Shown here one piece after another: positions 45,641 through 56,490 of a stretch of DNA of 64,000 bases; within the stretch, counting starts at the first letter, position 1, and every line of letters begins with the position of its first letter. The notes beneath the pieces were generated by a model. That model searched no databases. It was not told where the DNA came from and worked only from the letters and a program-made list of their open reading frames with translations. Source of the stretch: Hermatobates lingyangjiaoensis (Eukaryota; Arthropoda; Insecta; Hemiptera; Hermatobatidae); the NCBI GenBank assembly GCA_026182355.1, contig JAPFBL010000069.1, forward strand, positions 806,001-870,000. Direction: 5' to 3'. The translations under genes were made by a program, and so were the position numbers.

Positions 45641-45924
45641 ACACTATAATACAAATTTTATATCTAATTAGTTAAAAAAATTAGAGTGAAATAATAAAAT
45701 TCAATTAAGAGAATTCAAGACATACCCAAGGATGTGGTACTGACGGGTTGGTCAGTGAAAACAACTAGTAGGAAACAGATCCGTTGCGAAAGATTGGGGG
45801 TAAGCATTTAGGAGATAAGGTGACAAAAGGCTTCGGGTATGCTTGAAAACCGTTAACTGAAATACAGAAGGCCATAACCACTAATTTAGAGGAAAGAAAC
45901 TTTTTTTTTTATTTAGCTTTTTTT

Positions 45925-46263
45925 TTAATTTATTATTTGTGATTCTAGGAACAGTTTAAGAAATTTTGGACACCCTGGAATTTGATCATTAAGACATAGA
46001 GAGGCAGAAGGATTATTAATGACGGCCTTGTTTATTTGAAAAGCTTCCAAATTACAAATTTCTTTAAGCTTTCTATTTGCATGTAGGATGGTAAGGTTCA
46101 AGTTTGGATCAAAGCTGTGGTTTTGTGTGACAAGGTGTTTCGCAAAATTTGAAAAAATTTTTTTATTATTCTTATTGTCATTTTTCCTTTGCAAGTATTC
46201 ATTAAAATGTTCCCGGGTTTCTTTTCTCAAAGGAGCGCAGAGTTATGCCAATGTAAAAACATT
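45925..46263 (-). pseudogene. Penelope-like element: GIY-YIG domain, frameshifted
   Basis: On minus, CFYIGITLRSFEKR (YIG half of the signature, near 46250-46215) is followed after a one-base frame change by RKETREHFNEYLQRK and then NFAKHLVTQNHSFDPN and LEAFQINKAVINNPSAS, ending at 45925. The HL..Q.NHSFD and E...I..A segments fit the C-terminal GIY-YIG region of PLEs from a family distinct from the 13.9-kb copy. A 3' untranslated region of ~280 bp leads to the hammerhead-like motif at 45640-45606. Confidence 0.72.
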
Positions 46264-46306
46264 GACGCGTTGAATAAAACTTCATTTGTGTGGAGACTTT
46301 TGTTAG

Positions 46307-46496
46307 TTTTTCAATCAACCAAAAAAAACTGATTTTTTGTTCAAAAACTTGATGAATAAATTTATTAAAATAAGTAGTTCAAGTTTTTTTGGAGAAGTAT
46401 AACACAAGAGTTAAAATATATAAAAAAGTATAACTCCCAAGAAATTCAATTGAGAAATGCTAGTTTTAAGTACTTAAAAAAAAAACACAAATTTTA
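46307..46496 (+). repeat. 189-bp direct repeat, right copy
   Basis: Right partner of 44035-44223. It is followed by CCCATTTTACCTCAGAATG, which is also found inverted at about 45550-45568. Confidence 0.85.
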
Positions 46497-46607
46497 CCCA
46501 TTTTACCTCAGAATGAGTAAATACCACACAATTACGGATTGCACAACTAGTGATATCCATACATGTTGCCTAGGCATGTATCTAAACATGTCTTGCCTAG
46601 ACATGTT

Positions 46608-46650
46608 AAATGGTACAGATATTTTGACGATATACTCCTATTTGAGATTT
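46608..46650 (+). pseudogene. Short PLE reverse-transcriptase scrap
   Basis: WYRYFDDILLF is readable at 46611-46643, with the YxDD box at 46620-46631, equivalent to RYVDDILC at 45528 but on the opposite strand. Stops follow at once. Just upstream lies a perfect 10-bp palindrome TGCCTAGGCA (46566-46575). Confidence 0.5.
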
Positions 46651-48079
46651 GTTGAGGAATACTCCTGTATTCCTTCTTCTTTTCCTTCTCCTCTCCCCAT
46701 GACGGCAAGATAGCCAAAATGATCGAGAACAGTGAGTTTTAGTCTCTTTTTTGTGTTTTCTAGTTATAATTTGAAATACATATCAAAAAAAGTAATGCAA
46801 ACACATACTTAAATTTTGTATTATTAATAATATTAGTTATAATCTGATTCTATTATTTTATAATTTAAATCTTAACTATAAAGTTCTTTCACTCGTCTTT
46901 TCAATTTTATCATTGTTTAAATAGTATAGTTTGATGATTAATCAGTTGATTCATTAAATTATCTGTGGTTTCATGTTTATATATTTTAAGTTCCTCTATA
47001 TTATTTAATACTTACCTTTTCGTCCTATATCAAAATCTTATAGATCTTATAGTAAACAAAAAAAAAAAAAAATTAAAAAATAATAACGATTCTCTATTAT
47101 ATATAAATCCATTGAATGTTTTATACTGCCTGGTTCATGTTTATGTTTTTTTAAATGATTAGTATAATTTGACTTTTATAAGTGTTAAAAGTTGATTTGT
47201 AAGTTTTAATGCAATATTACTGATTCATAATAGTTATTTTGCTTAAAAGAAAAATAAACTGCACTTGATATTCGTAATAATTCAGCGACTTTCATCAAAT
47301 TCTTTTACGTTTAGGGAATGTTGCTTTTCTACTTCAATCTATATAAAGTAAATAGTAGGTTGAATTTATGTTATATTTGAACAGAGTATATTTGAAAATA
47401 ATCAATTAATAAATGGTTAACTAAAAATACTAGTTCAGTAATAAGAGTTTGTTCAATGTTGTAAAAGAACTATAAATACAGGGATGCAAATGTTACTTAA
47501 TTTAAATACTGTGCAGTTAAGCGATTATAAGGTCTTGAGTTGGACTCAGGCTCCGTTTGGACCAAGTCCAAATCCCCTTATCTTCGACTGAATTGCAAAA
47601 CTGCCAACTATAAACAGACATGTGATAAATATGAAAGACTCTAATCAATATGCAACTTTGTATATTACGCGTATTTCGATAATGTAAATGATTGTTTATG
47701 AAACAAATTGAAAAAAAAAACCAAAGCATTTATAGATTAATTAGTAAACAAAAAATTTTTTTTTAAAAAAAAATAAGCACGATTCTCTATTTTATTAATT
47801 AAATAAACTTCACAACTTTTATAATTCCGTATTTAAATCAGTCGTGATTTTTTTTTTTTACTATTACTGTTCTCTATTACTATTACTATTACTGGGGTTG
47901 GAATTTTCTATGTATCTTAAGTGACTTCTATTCCCAGAACGAGTTTTTTTAAAATAATTTCTTAGTAGGTACGCAAATGTTTTGGAAACCTCTTATCATT
48001 GATATTATTCAATTGAAGTGGTTTTGAGATAGTGATTTATAGCGTATGGTCACCTGAACACTATGTCTGATCGAGACAC

Positions 48080-48113
<34 letters not shown>

Positions 48114-48429
48114 CTCTCAAACGTTATTACAGTTTACTAACGCTACTATCCATGTTGAAAATCTATAGACTATATGAAATGTTCCGCTCCTACACTCCAT
48201 AACATTTATTCAGTCAGTGAATGCCTCTGCATAGTACACCAATGATGGTTTCTTAACTTCTACCGTAAATTAATTTTTCATTATTTATTATTTTTTATTA
48301 GTCTTTGATATTATTATAATTTTGTTATCTCCCCTGAATGTTTAAAAAATTTCTTATTTGTAAATTTTCTATTTTTATTTTATTTTTTTTGTATACCGAA
48401 ACGTTTTTTTTTACTATTTTTCCAATTCA
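46651..48429. other. AT-rich sequence with simple repeats
   Basis: Holds a (CA)n tract at 48081-48109 and poly-A/T runs. At 47530-47575 a hairpin-rich patch (CTTGAGTTGGACTCAGG) has tRNA-like length, but it lacks a cloverleaf and B box. Confidence 0.5.
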
Positions 48430-48600
48430 CATATATATCACTGTTCAAACCACAATAAGATGGGAAAAAATGGCTAAGATCTTTTAACTGAAACAAGCGG
48501 TCTTTGCCAGAGTCAAAACCCCAAATTTTTTTTTCATTTCTTATTGTGGATTGAATATTGATTGTTGTTTCAGTGTATATTTGTGTTTATATATAACAAT
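48430..48600. mobile_element. Decayed F2-type foldback F9
   Basis: CAAACCACAATAAGATGGGA, CTAAGATCTTTTAACTGAAA and GCGGTCTTTGCCAGAGTCAA match the left arm. The right arm remnant is CATTTCTTATTGTGG to TTGTTGTTTC. It is more diverged than F6-F8. Confidence 0.65.
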
Positions 48601-48707
48601 ATTTTATAAACATTTTTTTAATAAAAATTTTATAAAAGTTTATAAATTTTATAAAATTGTTTATAAACATGAAACAAAAATCACAATGAACACGTGTTGA
48701 AATCAAT

Positions 48708-48906
48708 GAAGTTTAAACAACTGGGAAAAAGGAAAGGAATAGAAATAAATGCTCTGAGGACACAAAGTGAAAGGATTTTTTCATACTTTTTCATGTTCAT
48801 AAAGTTATGAATTGCTTTTGCATTGATTACTCTGTAATGACATAAAGTGAAAGACCTCAGAGCATTTACTTCTATTGTTTTCCTTTTTCCTATTTGTTTA
48901 AACTTC
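48708..48906. mobile_element. Foldback element with two hammerhead-like cores
   Basis: Arms of ~52 bp (48708-48760 and 48855-48906) are inverted copies sharing GAAGTTTAAACAA, GGAAAAAGGAAA and AAATGCTCTGAGG. The plus strand has GCTCTGAGGACACAAAGTGA then AAGG at 48751-48774, and CTCTGTAATGACATAAAGTG then AAAGACC at 48830-48854. Both fit CTGANGA/GACA-AA-(G)TG/AAAGG. CACGTG lies just left at 48691. Confidence 0.7.
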
Positions 48907-50290
48907 AAACATATAGAGATTTATAGGTCATAAGGAGTCATCAGTAAAGAAGCTTTTAGAACCCCAGCACTAAGGTTTGCATTGTTTATGCTCTTAACTG
49001 TTTGCCTCTTAAGGTGTTTATGTGAGTGCATAGTGCTAGTTTTGAAGAAAATGATAGGAGTGCATTGACAGTTTTTTTGTAAGGGTGTGTCAAAAAATCA
49101 TGCAGTAGATACTCATTGAGAGGGAGATTTGTTGCGTTTTTTGAAGAAAAATCTAATGTACTTATTCCCTCAGAGAGAGCATCTAAAGTCAGAGGCCCAA
49201 CAATATCTTTTAAAAGTTAGTTCTTACAAACGATACTACTCTATACTTGAATAAGGTAAAATGTAAAACTCTGGAAGAAAAAATGAACTCAGAAATATGG
49301 TTCACTAATCCTTCAAACTAATAACCCCTTTGGTTAGGAGTTCTATGACTAGGGATCAATCTAAAAGATAAAATAGCACTAAGTGTCATGTCTTGAGAGA
49401 AATGACAACACGGAGAAATTAAAATGATCACACCTTTCAAAGAATATCTACAAAGAAGTTATAAATAAAATCAAACAATTCAAGAGGTTATCTTAATGGT
49501 ATCCATAGAGAAGTGAAGCAATAAGGGACTATTTTAAGATTTCATGAAATATTGAAAGCAGGCCAAAATTAAAAATTATATTCAAAAAAGAGGATCTCAA
49601 GTTCGGTAAAAAGAATTTGTTAAAGTCTTACCATTATTTATGCTTTTCTATTTATCAATTATAAATACATTATTACATCAGAGTTCAATTTACATGTTTT
49701 TGATCAGAAATATTCAAATAATTTTAAAAGGATAAAACGTTGAAATATGATTTTGAATGAAATGTACATTCCTCTGTTTGGTTTTTAAGACTTGCTTATT
49801 ACTATTTAGGGCCAGACATATCCAGGTAAATAGTGATTTATGTTCATCTTTTCAGATGTAAATTAAATGTCTTTACTGCACACCTATATGCGATACTTGC
49901 TGAGCACTATAGAGCTTGTTCTAAACAGAAAGACGGGGCAGAGATTATCTAGTGCTTGTTTACTTACAGTATAACTGTTAACTCAACTTCTGTGATAAGG
50001 TAGCAGATCGAAATGCCAATATTGTCTCAGAGAGATCCCAAATCACTTCCATCATAAATATCACTAAATATAAATATTACTAAATATACTAAGCTTTAGC
50101 TGACAAATGATCAGCGAATAACAAGAGCAAAAGTTTTATAGGGTGGTTCATAAGATAGCACACAAATCGGGTAGGTTATATTCACTTTGCCTATTGATTT
50201 AAATAAACTAGAATCGTCCATAATTTTTCAAAAACATCACAAACCACAAAAAATATCACACAAAAAATAAGTGATTCAACTAAAAAAATA
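48907..50290. other. Unassigned AT-rich sequence
   Basis: No frame, SINE or foldback copy recognised. Confidence 0.5.
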
Positions 50291-50302
50291 GAAAAGATAA
50301 AT

Positions 50303-50325
50303 ACTGCTATCTATCTATCTATCTA

Positions 50326-50361
<36 letters not shown>
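50303..50361. repeat. (CTAT)n and (TA)n microsatellite
   Basis: Six or so CTAT units pass into a TA tract that abuts foldback F10. Confidence 0.95.
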
Positions 50362-50366
<5 letters not shown>

Positions 50367-50631
50367 AAATATCACGCCATATTTGGCTTGCATCTGTTTC
50401 TTACATAATTTCTCCAATTTTCGGAAATCCTTCCTCGTCTCTTCATTAAAATTATAAAGTTTATCACCAATATTACTAGTCGACATGTTTCGAATGTACC
50501 TCGTTCATCAATAGGATGAATCAGGATATGCTTTATAGTTTTAATGGAGAGACAAGGAAGGAATTTCGGAAATTGAAGAAATTATGTAAAAAACAGATAC
50601 AAGCTAAATAAGGGGCGTTATTTAACAATAT
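50361..50631. mobile_element. Foldback element F10 with ~105-bp arms
   Basis: The left arm 50361-50466 and right arm 50530-50631 are ~85% inverted copies. Shared in right-arm orientation: TTTTAATGGAGAGACAAGGA, AGAAATTATGTAA, AACAGATACAAGCTAAATA, TATTTAACAATAT. The ~60-bp centre on minus reads CTATTGATGAACGAGGTACA then TTCGAAACATGTCGAC, a TTGATGA - stem - GAAAC motif shared with 21244-21285. It sits between a TA tract and (CA)n(TA)n. Confidence 0.8.
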
Positions 50632-50661
50632 TTGTTTAAATGAAGGATTGCTTCCAACTTT

Positions 50662-50663
<2 letters not shown>

Positions 50664-50741
<78 letters not shown>
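50664..50741. repeat. (CA)n(TA)n microsatellite
   Basis: CA repeat followed by TA repeat. Confidence 0.95.
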
Positions 50742-50747
<6 letters not shown>

Positions 50748-51456
50748 TAAAACTTGATTAAATAATATGAAATGTTCAAGATTTTATGCTTTAAAGAAAA
50801 AACAATTCGTTTTCTGAGCACAAAGGCTGTAGTTTTGGCATTACGGAGGTTATTTTTGAGATTGTAAACTTGTAACTAGCTGAATATTCAAGATACATCA
50901 ACTTCCCTGTATTAGCATTTTCATCCAAACTACCTTGTGTATTCATTTATGTTCAGTTAGGAACCCAATCAAAAGAATATACTTGAAATCGTGACTCAAA
51001 GGTAAGGACAATTTTGGTCAGGAATTTTTTGGGACTGGGATTGATTATTTGGAGGTAAGATTGTATCTAGTGCTTCGTCCTGAATTATTTATTTCTGATA
51101 AATAATTTTTAAATATTAATTAATACCTATATCTAAACAAAACAGTTACTTACTCTTAGAGTAGCTCATACTATATAAATGTATAAACACTATGAATTTA
51201 TTTATTTTTTTAATAATATAATTATTAAAAAATAATGATTTTATGCTTTTATTGATCTATATACAATTTCAGAAAAGATTGAACCAAAATACAAGGAAAT
51301 ATATACAAAAATTGTTGAATTTAAAACTACTTACTGGTCTTTTCTCTGAATAACAAGCAATAAGGATTATTTATTTTGGATTGGTATTCTGTCGTTTGTT
51401 TTCAATGCCTACACATACAACCTTTCAACTAAGTGTGGTTATAACTGTGGAAAGTT
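50742..51456. other. AT-rich sequence, nothing recognised
   Basis: No feature recognised. Confidence 0.5.
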
Positions 51457-51852
51457 TATCAATTTGTTAATTTTTTTTTTATTGTTTAAACCGATCGCCT
51501 AGCGGGTGAAAACATCAGCTTTTTACCAGCTTTTTGTTTGTTCGGTGATTCTACAGATTTTATATTGGGAGTCCTAAATTTTGCCTACCTCAAGTGTATT
51601 TCAAGTAGGAACCTTTAACGAGTATCTGACACGTTAAAGGTTCCGGACCGAAGGCTTAACGTCCTCTCCGAGAGACGAAGTACTATCCACACTGTGACAA
51701 GTTATTGAAAGTTTCTACATTTACTGAACATTTGTAGAAGGCCCTCCCGCGAGAATAAATCAAGGGGCCAGGTAGGGATTGAACCCCGGACTACTAGTCC
51801 AGAGGCGAGTACGTTAACCACTGAGCTAACCTGGCTATTAATTTGTTAATTT
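51457..51852 (-). mobile_element. SINE with alternative 3' end, internal insert and 17-bp TSD
   Basis: Flanks TATCAATTTGTTAATTT (51457-51473) and TATTAATTTGTTAATTT (51836-51852) match with one difference. The minus-strand head (GCCAGGTTAGCTCAGTGG; B box GGGGTTCAATCCC) is followed by the body and the same alternative tail as at 33860, ending in A10. About 60-70 bp (ATCCACACTGTGACAAGTTA ... ACATTTGTAGAAG, 51685-51740) replace the usual TTTATTCAC-adjacent segment. Confidence 0.88.
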
Positions 51853-52526
51853 AAAAGCATTTTAATTATATGGGAGTCATAATACCAGGTTGTTTCAATT
51901 TTTGAGAGTCCTGCCTTTTCCTTTTTCGATTTATTTGAGCAAAATCTTTAGCTGGCATCATAGTTACTCAGGACAGTCTTACTCCCTCATCGTGAGACAC
52001 CATTCACGCACGTCTTTAGACAAATCTAATGTCATGTCTGAAATGAAATCGGAGACTTTCAGTACTCACAGCAAGCGCTACCCCAGTGGACCTCATTTGA
52101 CCTAAGCTCTAGTATCACTCAACAAAAGTCATTGCTTTTCTTATAGACTTTTACTATACTTGTATAATTGGAGACATGTGTCCAAATGGGAACGTTATTA
52201 CTAATGACAAACAAATAATAATGAAGTCGTTAGTTAATGTTAGAATTACTGAGCAGCATCCAATTGTTTAAGCCGTTATTGTCTTTATATTAACAAAATA
52301 GTTAAAATTTATTATTGAGCAATATTTCATTATTCGTTAAAATTGTAAATATTGATTTGACATCATGGTAAACACATTAAAATCCTTAAACTAAAGTCAT
52401 TATTACAGTCTATGTTTCTAGAAATATAATCTGATATATATATCATGATTTCTTTTCTTGACCTAATATTTATATGATGTAATTTTTTTGAGGGTTGAGG
52501 TCCAATGATTTTAAACTAGTCCTTTT
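51853..52526. other. AT-rich sequence, nothing recognised
   Basis: A 71-codon plus frame at 51890-52105 lies in a slightly GC-richer patch but matches nothing recognised. Confidence 0.4.
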
Positions 52527-52563
52527 GCCGACGTTTCGACATATATTTATGTCATCTTCAGGG
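52527..52563 (-). ncRNA. Hammerhead-like motif
   Basis: Minus strand: CCCTGAAGATGACATAAATA then TATGTCGAAACGTCGGC. CTGAAGA, one extra T, a perfect GACAT...ATGTC stem and GAAACGTCGGC. The same tip (GAAACGTCGG) is seen at 55755. Confidence 0.45.
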
Positions 52564-53776
52564 CTACAACATGATTGTTTTACAATTAGCACTACTATTA
52601 CTACTATTTGGTAATTTATTACATTTTAATATGTACAGTAACAAAGAGGAATTTATTGATAAATCAGTTATTTTGACTATGGATTTTTTTATACATTTGC
52701 ATAAGGATATTGTTATAATTATTCTATTGCTTTAGAATTATTTCATAAGTATAGAGATCACTATTTGATTACCTTGGAAATTTGTTTATGTTGCAGCATA
52801 CCTATTTATAGGTATAATATAGGCATAAATAGGTATTTACATCCTAGCAGCTTTTGAAACTCGTCCATTGTCAAGAGTAAATCATTTTTTTGAATTTTCA
52901 CATCATAATGAGCAAGTTATAAAATAATGAGTTGTTAGGTGGCGTGCGAGGTATGGAATATATTTTTACGATAATATGGCCAAAAACTTCTATTCGTATT
53001 AACAATATTGTTAATTTCAATTGTGAAATTTCAATTCTTTCTAGACGATCCACTGTGATGAATTTCATGAATAGTTCGCATGAACTTTATGCAAATTATT
53101 GAAGTTTACAGCCTTTTAGAAGCAAAATTTATAGTTTGTAACCCTTTCAAATTTAATTTATATTTAACTGTACACTGTGGTTTTCTTTCATTTCTTCGAC
53201 TAAGGAGACATCTTTTATTTCTATAAGAATTATTATGCTAATACAAGTTAGTAGAGTAACATTTCGTTCTAAATTCCACTCGCATATTAAAGGGATGAAA
53301 CTGTATGATAGGTATTTTGATTTTTAAATAAAATAAGTTCTACATATTGTTGACGTTAAAACTGTAATAAGTAATTTATTTTATGGATTATAATAAAATA
53401 TAAAATAATATTTATAGAGGACCATAAAATTATAACTTTTATGATAATTCCAATTATGACAATTATCATTACAATTCTGATAATTGGTTCACTGTTTCAA
53501 TGATTTAACATTAATGGTTTTATCATTGTATAGATGATATGACATCAATGATATTATCGCAGCATCAACGATGTGATGCTTTGATTTCAGTTCAATCATG
53601 CAGAAGATAGGTATTTTTGGTTTCATTTAAATAATTTGATTATATGAATGTTTCAGTATCGTCTTAGATCTTAGGATTTTTTCTATTAAAAAATGTATTT
53701 TGGAAAAACTACATTATTAAATATTACAATATCAACATTTCTTTTTTCATTTGCTTACATTTTATATACAAATAAA
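52564..53776. other. AT-rich sequence, nothing recognised
   Basis: No gene or repeat copy seen. Confidence 0.5.
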
Positions 53777-53984
53777 ATTTCACAATAAAGACGTGAAATA
53801 TCAATCAACGATCAAACCACAATATGAAATGGAAAAAAAAGACTAAGACCTTTCAACCGTATTAAGCAGTCTTCGTCAGTGGGCAAAACCCAACTGAACT
53901 TGGGTTGGGTTTTTGACTCTGACGAAGACCGATTGTTATTGTTGAAAGATCTTAGTATTTTTTTCCTTTTTTTATTGTGGTGTG
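53777..53984. mobile_element. Foldback element F11
   Basis: Both arms present, meeting near CCCAACTGAACTTGGGTTGG at 53888-53908. The left arm is diverged (GTCTTCGTCAGTGGGCAAAA). The right arm keeps TTTTGACTCTGACGAAGACC and GTTGAAAGATCTTAG, with the stem changed to GACCG/TTGTT. A TA tract follows at once. Confidence 0.82.
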
Positions 53985-54023
<39 letters not shown>

Positions 54024-54032
54024 TATATATAT
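53985..54032. repeat. (TA)n microsatellite
   Basis: TA repeat at the right edge of F11. Confidence 0.95.
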
Positions 54033-55731
54033 GATAATGTAACAGATAGCGTAATATAGTCATACGTTTAATAAACTTATAATACAGGTTTAAAATTAAA
54101 AACCTGTTTAATTTATAACACTGTTTAATATTAAAATCATCGTTGATTTTATGCAGTTCATTTTCATACAAAAAATACGCTCATTTTAATAACATAAATA
54201 ATAAAAAGTGGAAAGTTATTATAATATCATTTTATTATAATGATAAATAATGAATCATTAATTATGTATGATTGTCAAAAGTAATTACACTTTTCGTTCT
54301 CCTTTATCATGGTAAATTTCTATTCAATATTGTATTTTTATACTTTCATAGGCTGCTATAGATTTGTAGCCACCACCTAAAGCACTTGAGCTATTGAATA
54401 GGGTGGTATATTTAGAACATTAGGATGATAGGTTTTTCGATTAGAAATGGAAAATAAATACTAATCTGGGAGTTTAAGGGGTATAGTAGAAGCATACAGA
54501 GTTATTGTTACAATCCATATAAACATGATTGCTATTAAGCATTATTTATAAAGGTATTCTACTAAAGTAACATCTATGTATAGCCAAATTCTGTCTGTAA
54601 GCAGTTTTGTCTTCCATTTTAAATTAAATTATAAGTAGACGTGGATTAATTGTTTTTTTTTCTGGCAAGGTGAATAAAATGGTAGATGAGAACATACCCT
54701 TCTGTAGGTCTTGTAGCGATGGGGATCCCTTCGACCAACCCTTCGGAAAGCCATTGGGCTCAAACGAAGGAACGATTCTCAGGCACTTTATAAATTAGCC
54801 ACCAGTAAATAGCGAGAACCAACTATTCAGCACTTTGTGAGACTGACAACTGGCCACCTGATCTGTTATTTTTAGTCATTGGGACGTACCAAGAGTGGGG
54901 GAGTTGTTAGTTCATTCCATTCTGTAGTCACCTTCGATCCCTTAAGCAGTTTTTTTTTAATCTTACGTACCTTGTTTTGTTTCTTGGACATTTTCCATAG
55001 TTTATACCACTCTGTAGATAACTACTCCATACTATAATTACATGGTTACCATCAAATTTTACTTTATTAACCATATTAATTAGAATAAAAGACTTGACGA
55101 TATGCCTCCCAATGTTTACTTTTAAAATTTGATCGCTCATTAAATTTTACTTTATTAACCATTTTAATTATAATATAAGACTTGACAACATACCTCCTAA
55201 TGTTTATATTTAATAAAATGATTTCACAATTTTTTTTCAAGAAATCGATAAGGTAATAATTTGAAAATTATATCCTAAAAAAAGGTTAATATTTCAATAT
55301 AGCCCTTCATTTATTTTCTGCATTCTAGATATCGTAATACAGTCATACATTTAAAATACTTGTAATACAAGTTTAAAAGCTTCTAGCTTTATTCATTTCA
55401 TGTACATATCAAAAAATAAGCTCAATAAACTCATGAAATTTTGTTAAAACTTGAAATTTGTCCATTTAAGAGGATTTGAAGCTGTATATAGAGAAGTCGG
55501 CGAGGAGGAATCCAAGAAATACTTGAAATTAAGCTTAGCCTTTAGGACAAATTTCCATGAACTAGTTTAACCTGTATGATTTAAGTTACCATAACCTTAT
55601 TGTAACTTTCCCATATCTATGTATTATGCATCAGGACTGTGTTATTGTTTTTCGTAAAATTATTTATCTTTAGTTAATATGGATTTATATTTATGTTTAT
55701 ATTTATTGCATTAACAAGTAAAATTAAAATA
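54033..55731. other. AT-rich DNA with small local duplications
   Basis: An ~88-bp imperfect tandem duplication (units start about 55054 and 55142) shares TTTACTTTATTAACCAT and GACTTGAC. GATAGCGTAATATAGTCATA at 54045 and GATATCGTAATACAGTCATA at 55328 begin a pair of ~110-bp diverged direct repeats. No gene. Confidence 0.5.
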
Positions 55732-55770
55732 CCCTGAAGATGGTCAATGGTGACTGAAACGTCGGTGATT
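55732..55770 (+). ncRNA. Hammerhead-like motif before a PLE body
   Basis: CCCTGAAGATGGTCAATGGT then GACTGAAACGTCGGTGA. CTGAAGA, a GTCA-ATGG-TGAC stem and GAAACGTCGG. The tip GTCGGTGATTTATAAAAAA is duplicated in tandem (55759 and 55793). Confidence 0.42.
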
Positions 55771-55821
55771 TATAAAAAATTGAACGAAAAACGTCGGTGA
55801 TTTATAAAAAAGTGAACAAAA

Positions 55822-56384
55822 GTGAAAAGAGAATACACATATTTTCTCGATGTCGACATCACCCTGCAGGGCAACACCCTCATTAACTCCGTCCACTCTA
55901 AACCCTCAAACCCACATCAGTACCTTCACTTTAATAGTTGCCATTCTCCACACATTAAGAAATCTATCCCCAAATCCGTATCAACCGTATATGTAACTGA
56001 CTCCAACAGAAAAACCTGCACCTCAACTCCCTTAGTACAAAGTTCTTGGAACGTGGTTATCCTCCGTCTTTACTAGAAAGAGGAATGACCCCTGCTAATG
56101 CACCTTTCAATTTTCCTTCCCTTTCTCCGTCCCCTGTGAATGAGTCTCCCTTCCTTGTAACTACTTTCTGCCCTGGTGTCCATAAAATTAAACGCATCCT
56201 CAAAGATCTGTTCCCCATCCTATCCTCTTCTCCTTCCACATCAGCAATCTTCCCCAGTCAACCCCGCCACTCCTACAGACGTCCCCCTAACCTAGGCAAC
56301 CTCATCTCTCATAGGTACTTAACGTCCAGGAGTGTCAATCACGATATAGCCTTTAACACCAGCCCACCGCAAAGCTGTTCGTAA
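55822..56384 (+). pseudogene. Penelope-like element: RT end, thumb and linker fragment, frameshifted
   Basis: Two plus-strand frames join into one protein. 55822-56030 reads YFLDVDITLQGNTLINSVHS, then KPSNPHQYLHFNSCHSPHIK and KSIPKS. After a frame change before 56040, FLERGYPPSLLERGMTP, LVTTFCPGVHKIKRILKD and YRRPPNLGNLI follow to about 56330. FLDV..., H(P/S)PH.K.SIP, GYP..LL and RRPPNL are hallmarks of the PLE reverse-transcriptase thumb and linker. The YxDD box lies upstream and is missing, and the GIY-YIG domain downstream is also absent. The end is a TA tract at 56466. The GC content is higher than its surroundings. Confidence 0.84.
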
Positions 56385-56490
56385 ATTGGAGCAGACCAGC
56401 TTAAACGTTGTTAAAGCAGAGGCTGCTGTGTACTTTAATGAAACATTTGCTGCCATCATACACAAATATATATATATATATATATAAAGT
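56385..56490 (+). other. PLE flank and TA tract
   Basis: The sequence continues without a recognisable frame to (TA)n at 56466-56486. Confidence 0.5.

Larger units (their letters stand above)
45567..46306. repeat. Inverted repeats flanking the PLE 3' fragment
   Basis: TGAATAAAACTTCATTTGTG then TGGAGACTTTTGTTAG lies on plus at 46269-46305. Its inverted counterpart is at 45567-45604. The fragment between is therefore bracketed by opposite copies of the PLE tip. Confidence 0.8.

Noticed and set aside
46088..46713. Plus-strand frames over the PLE block
   Set aside because: Antisense or out-of-frame to PLE fragments and the 189-bp repeat.
47530..47585. tRNA-like hairpin patch
   Set aside because: One 7-bp hairpin is present, but there is no B box, no consistent acceptor stem and no anticodon arm.
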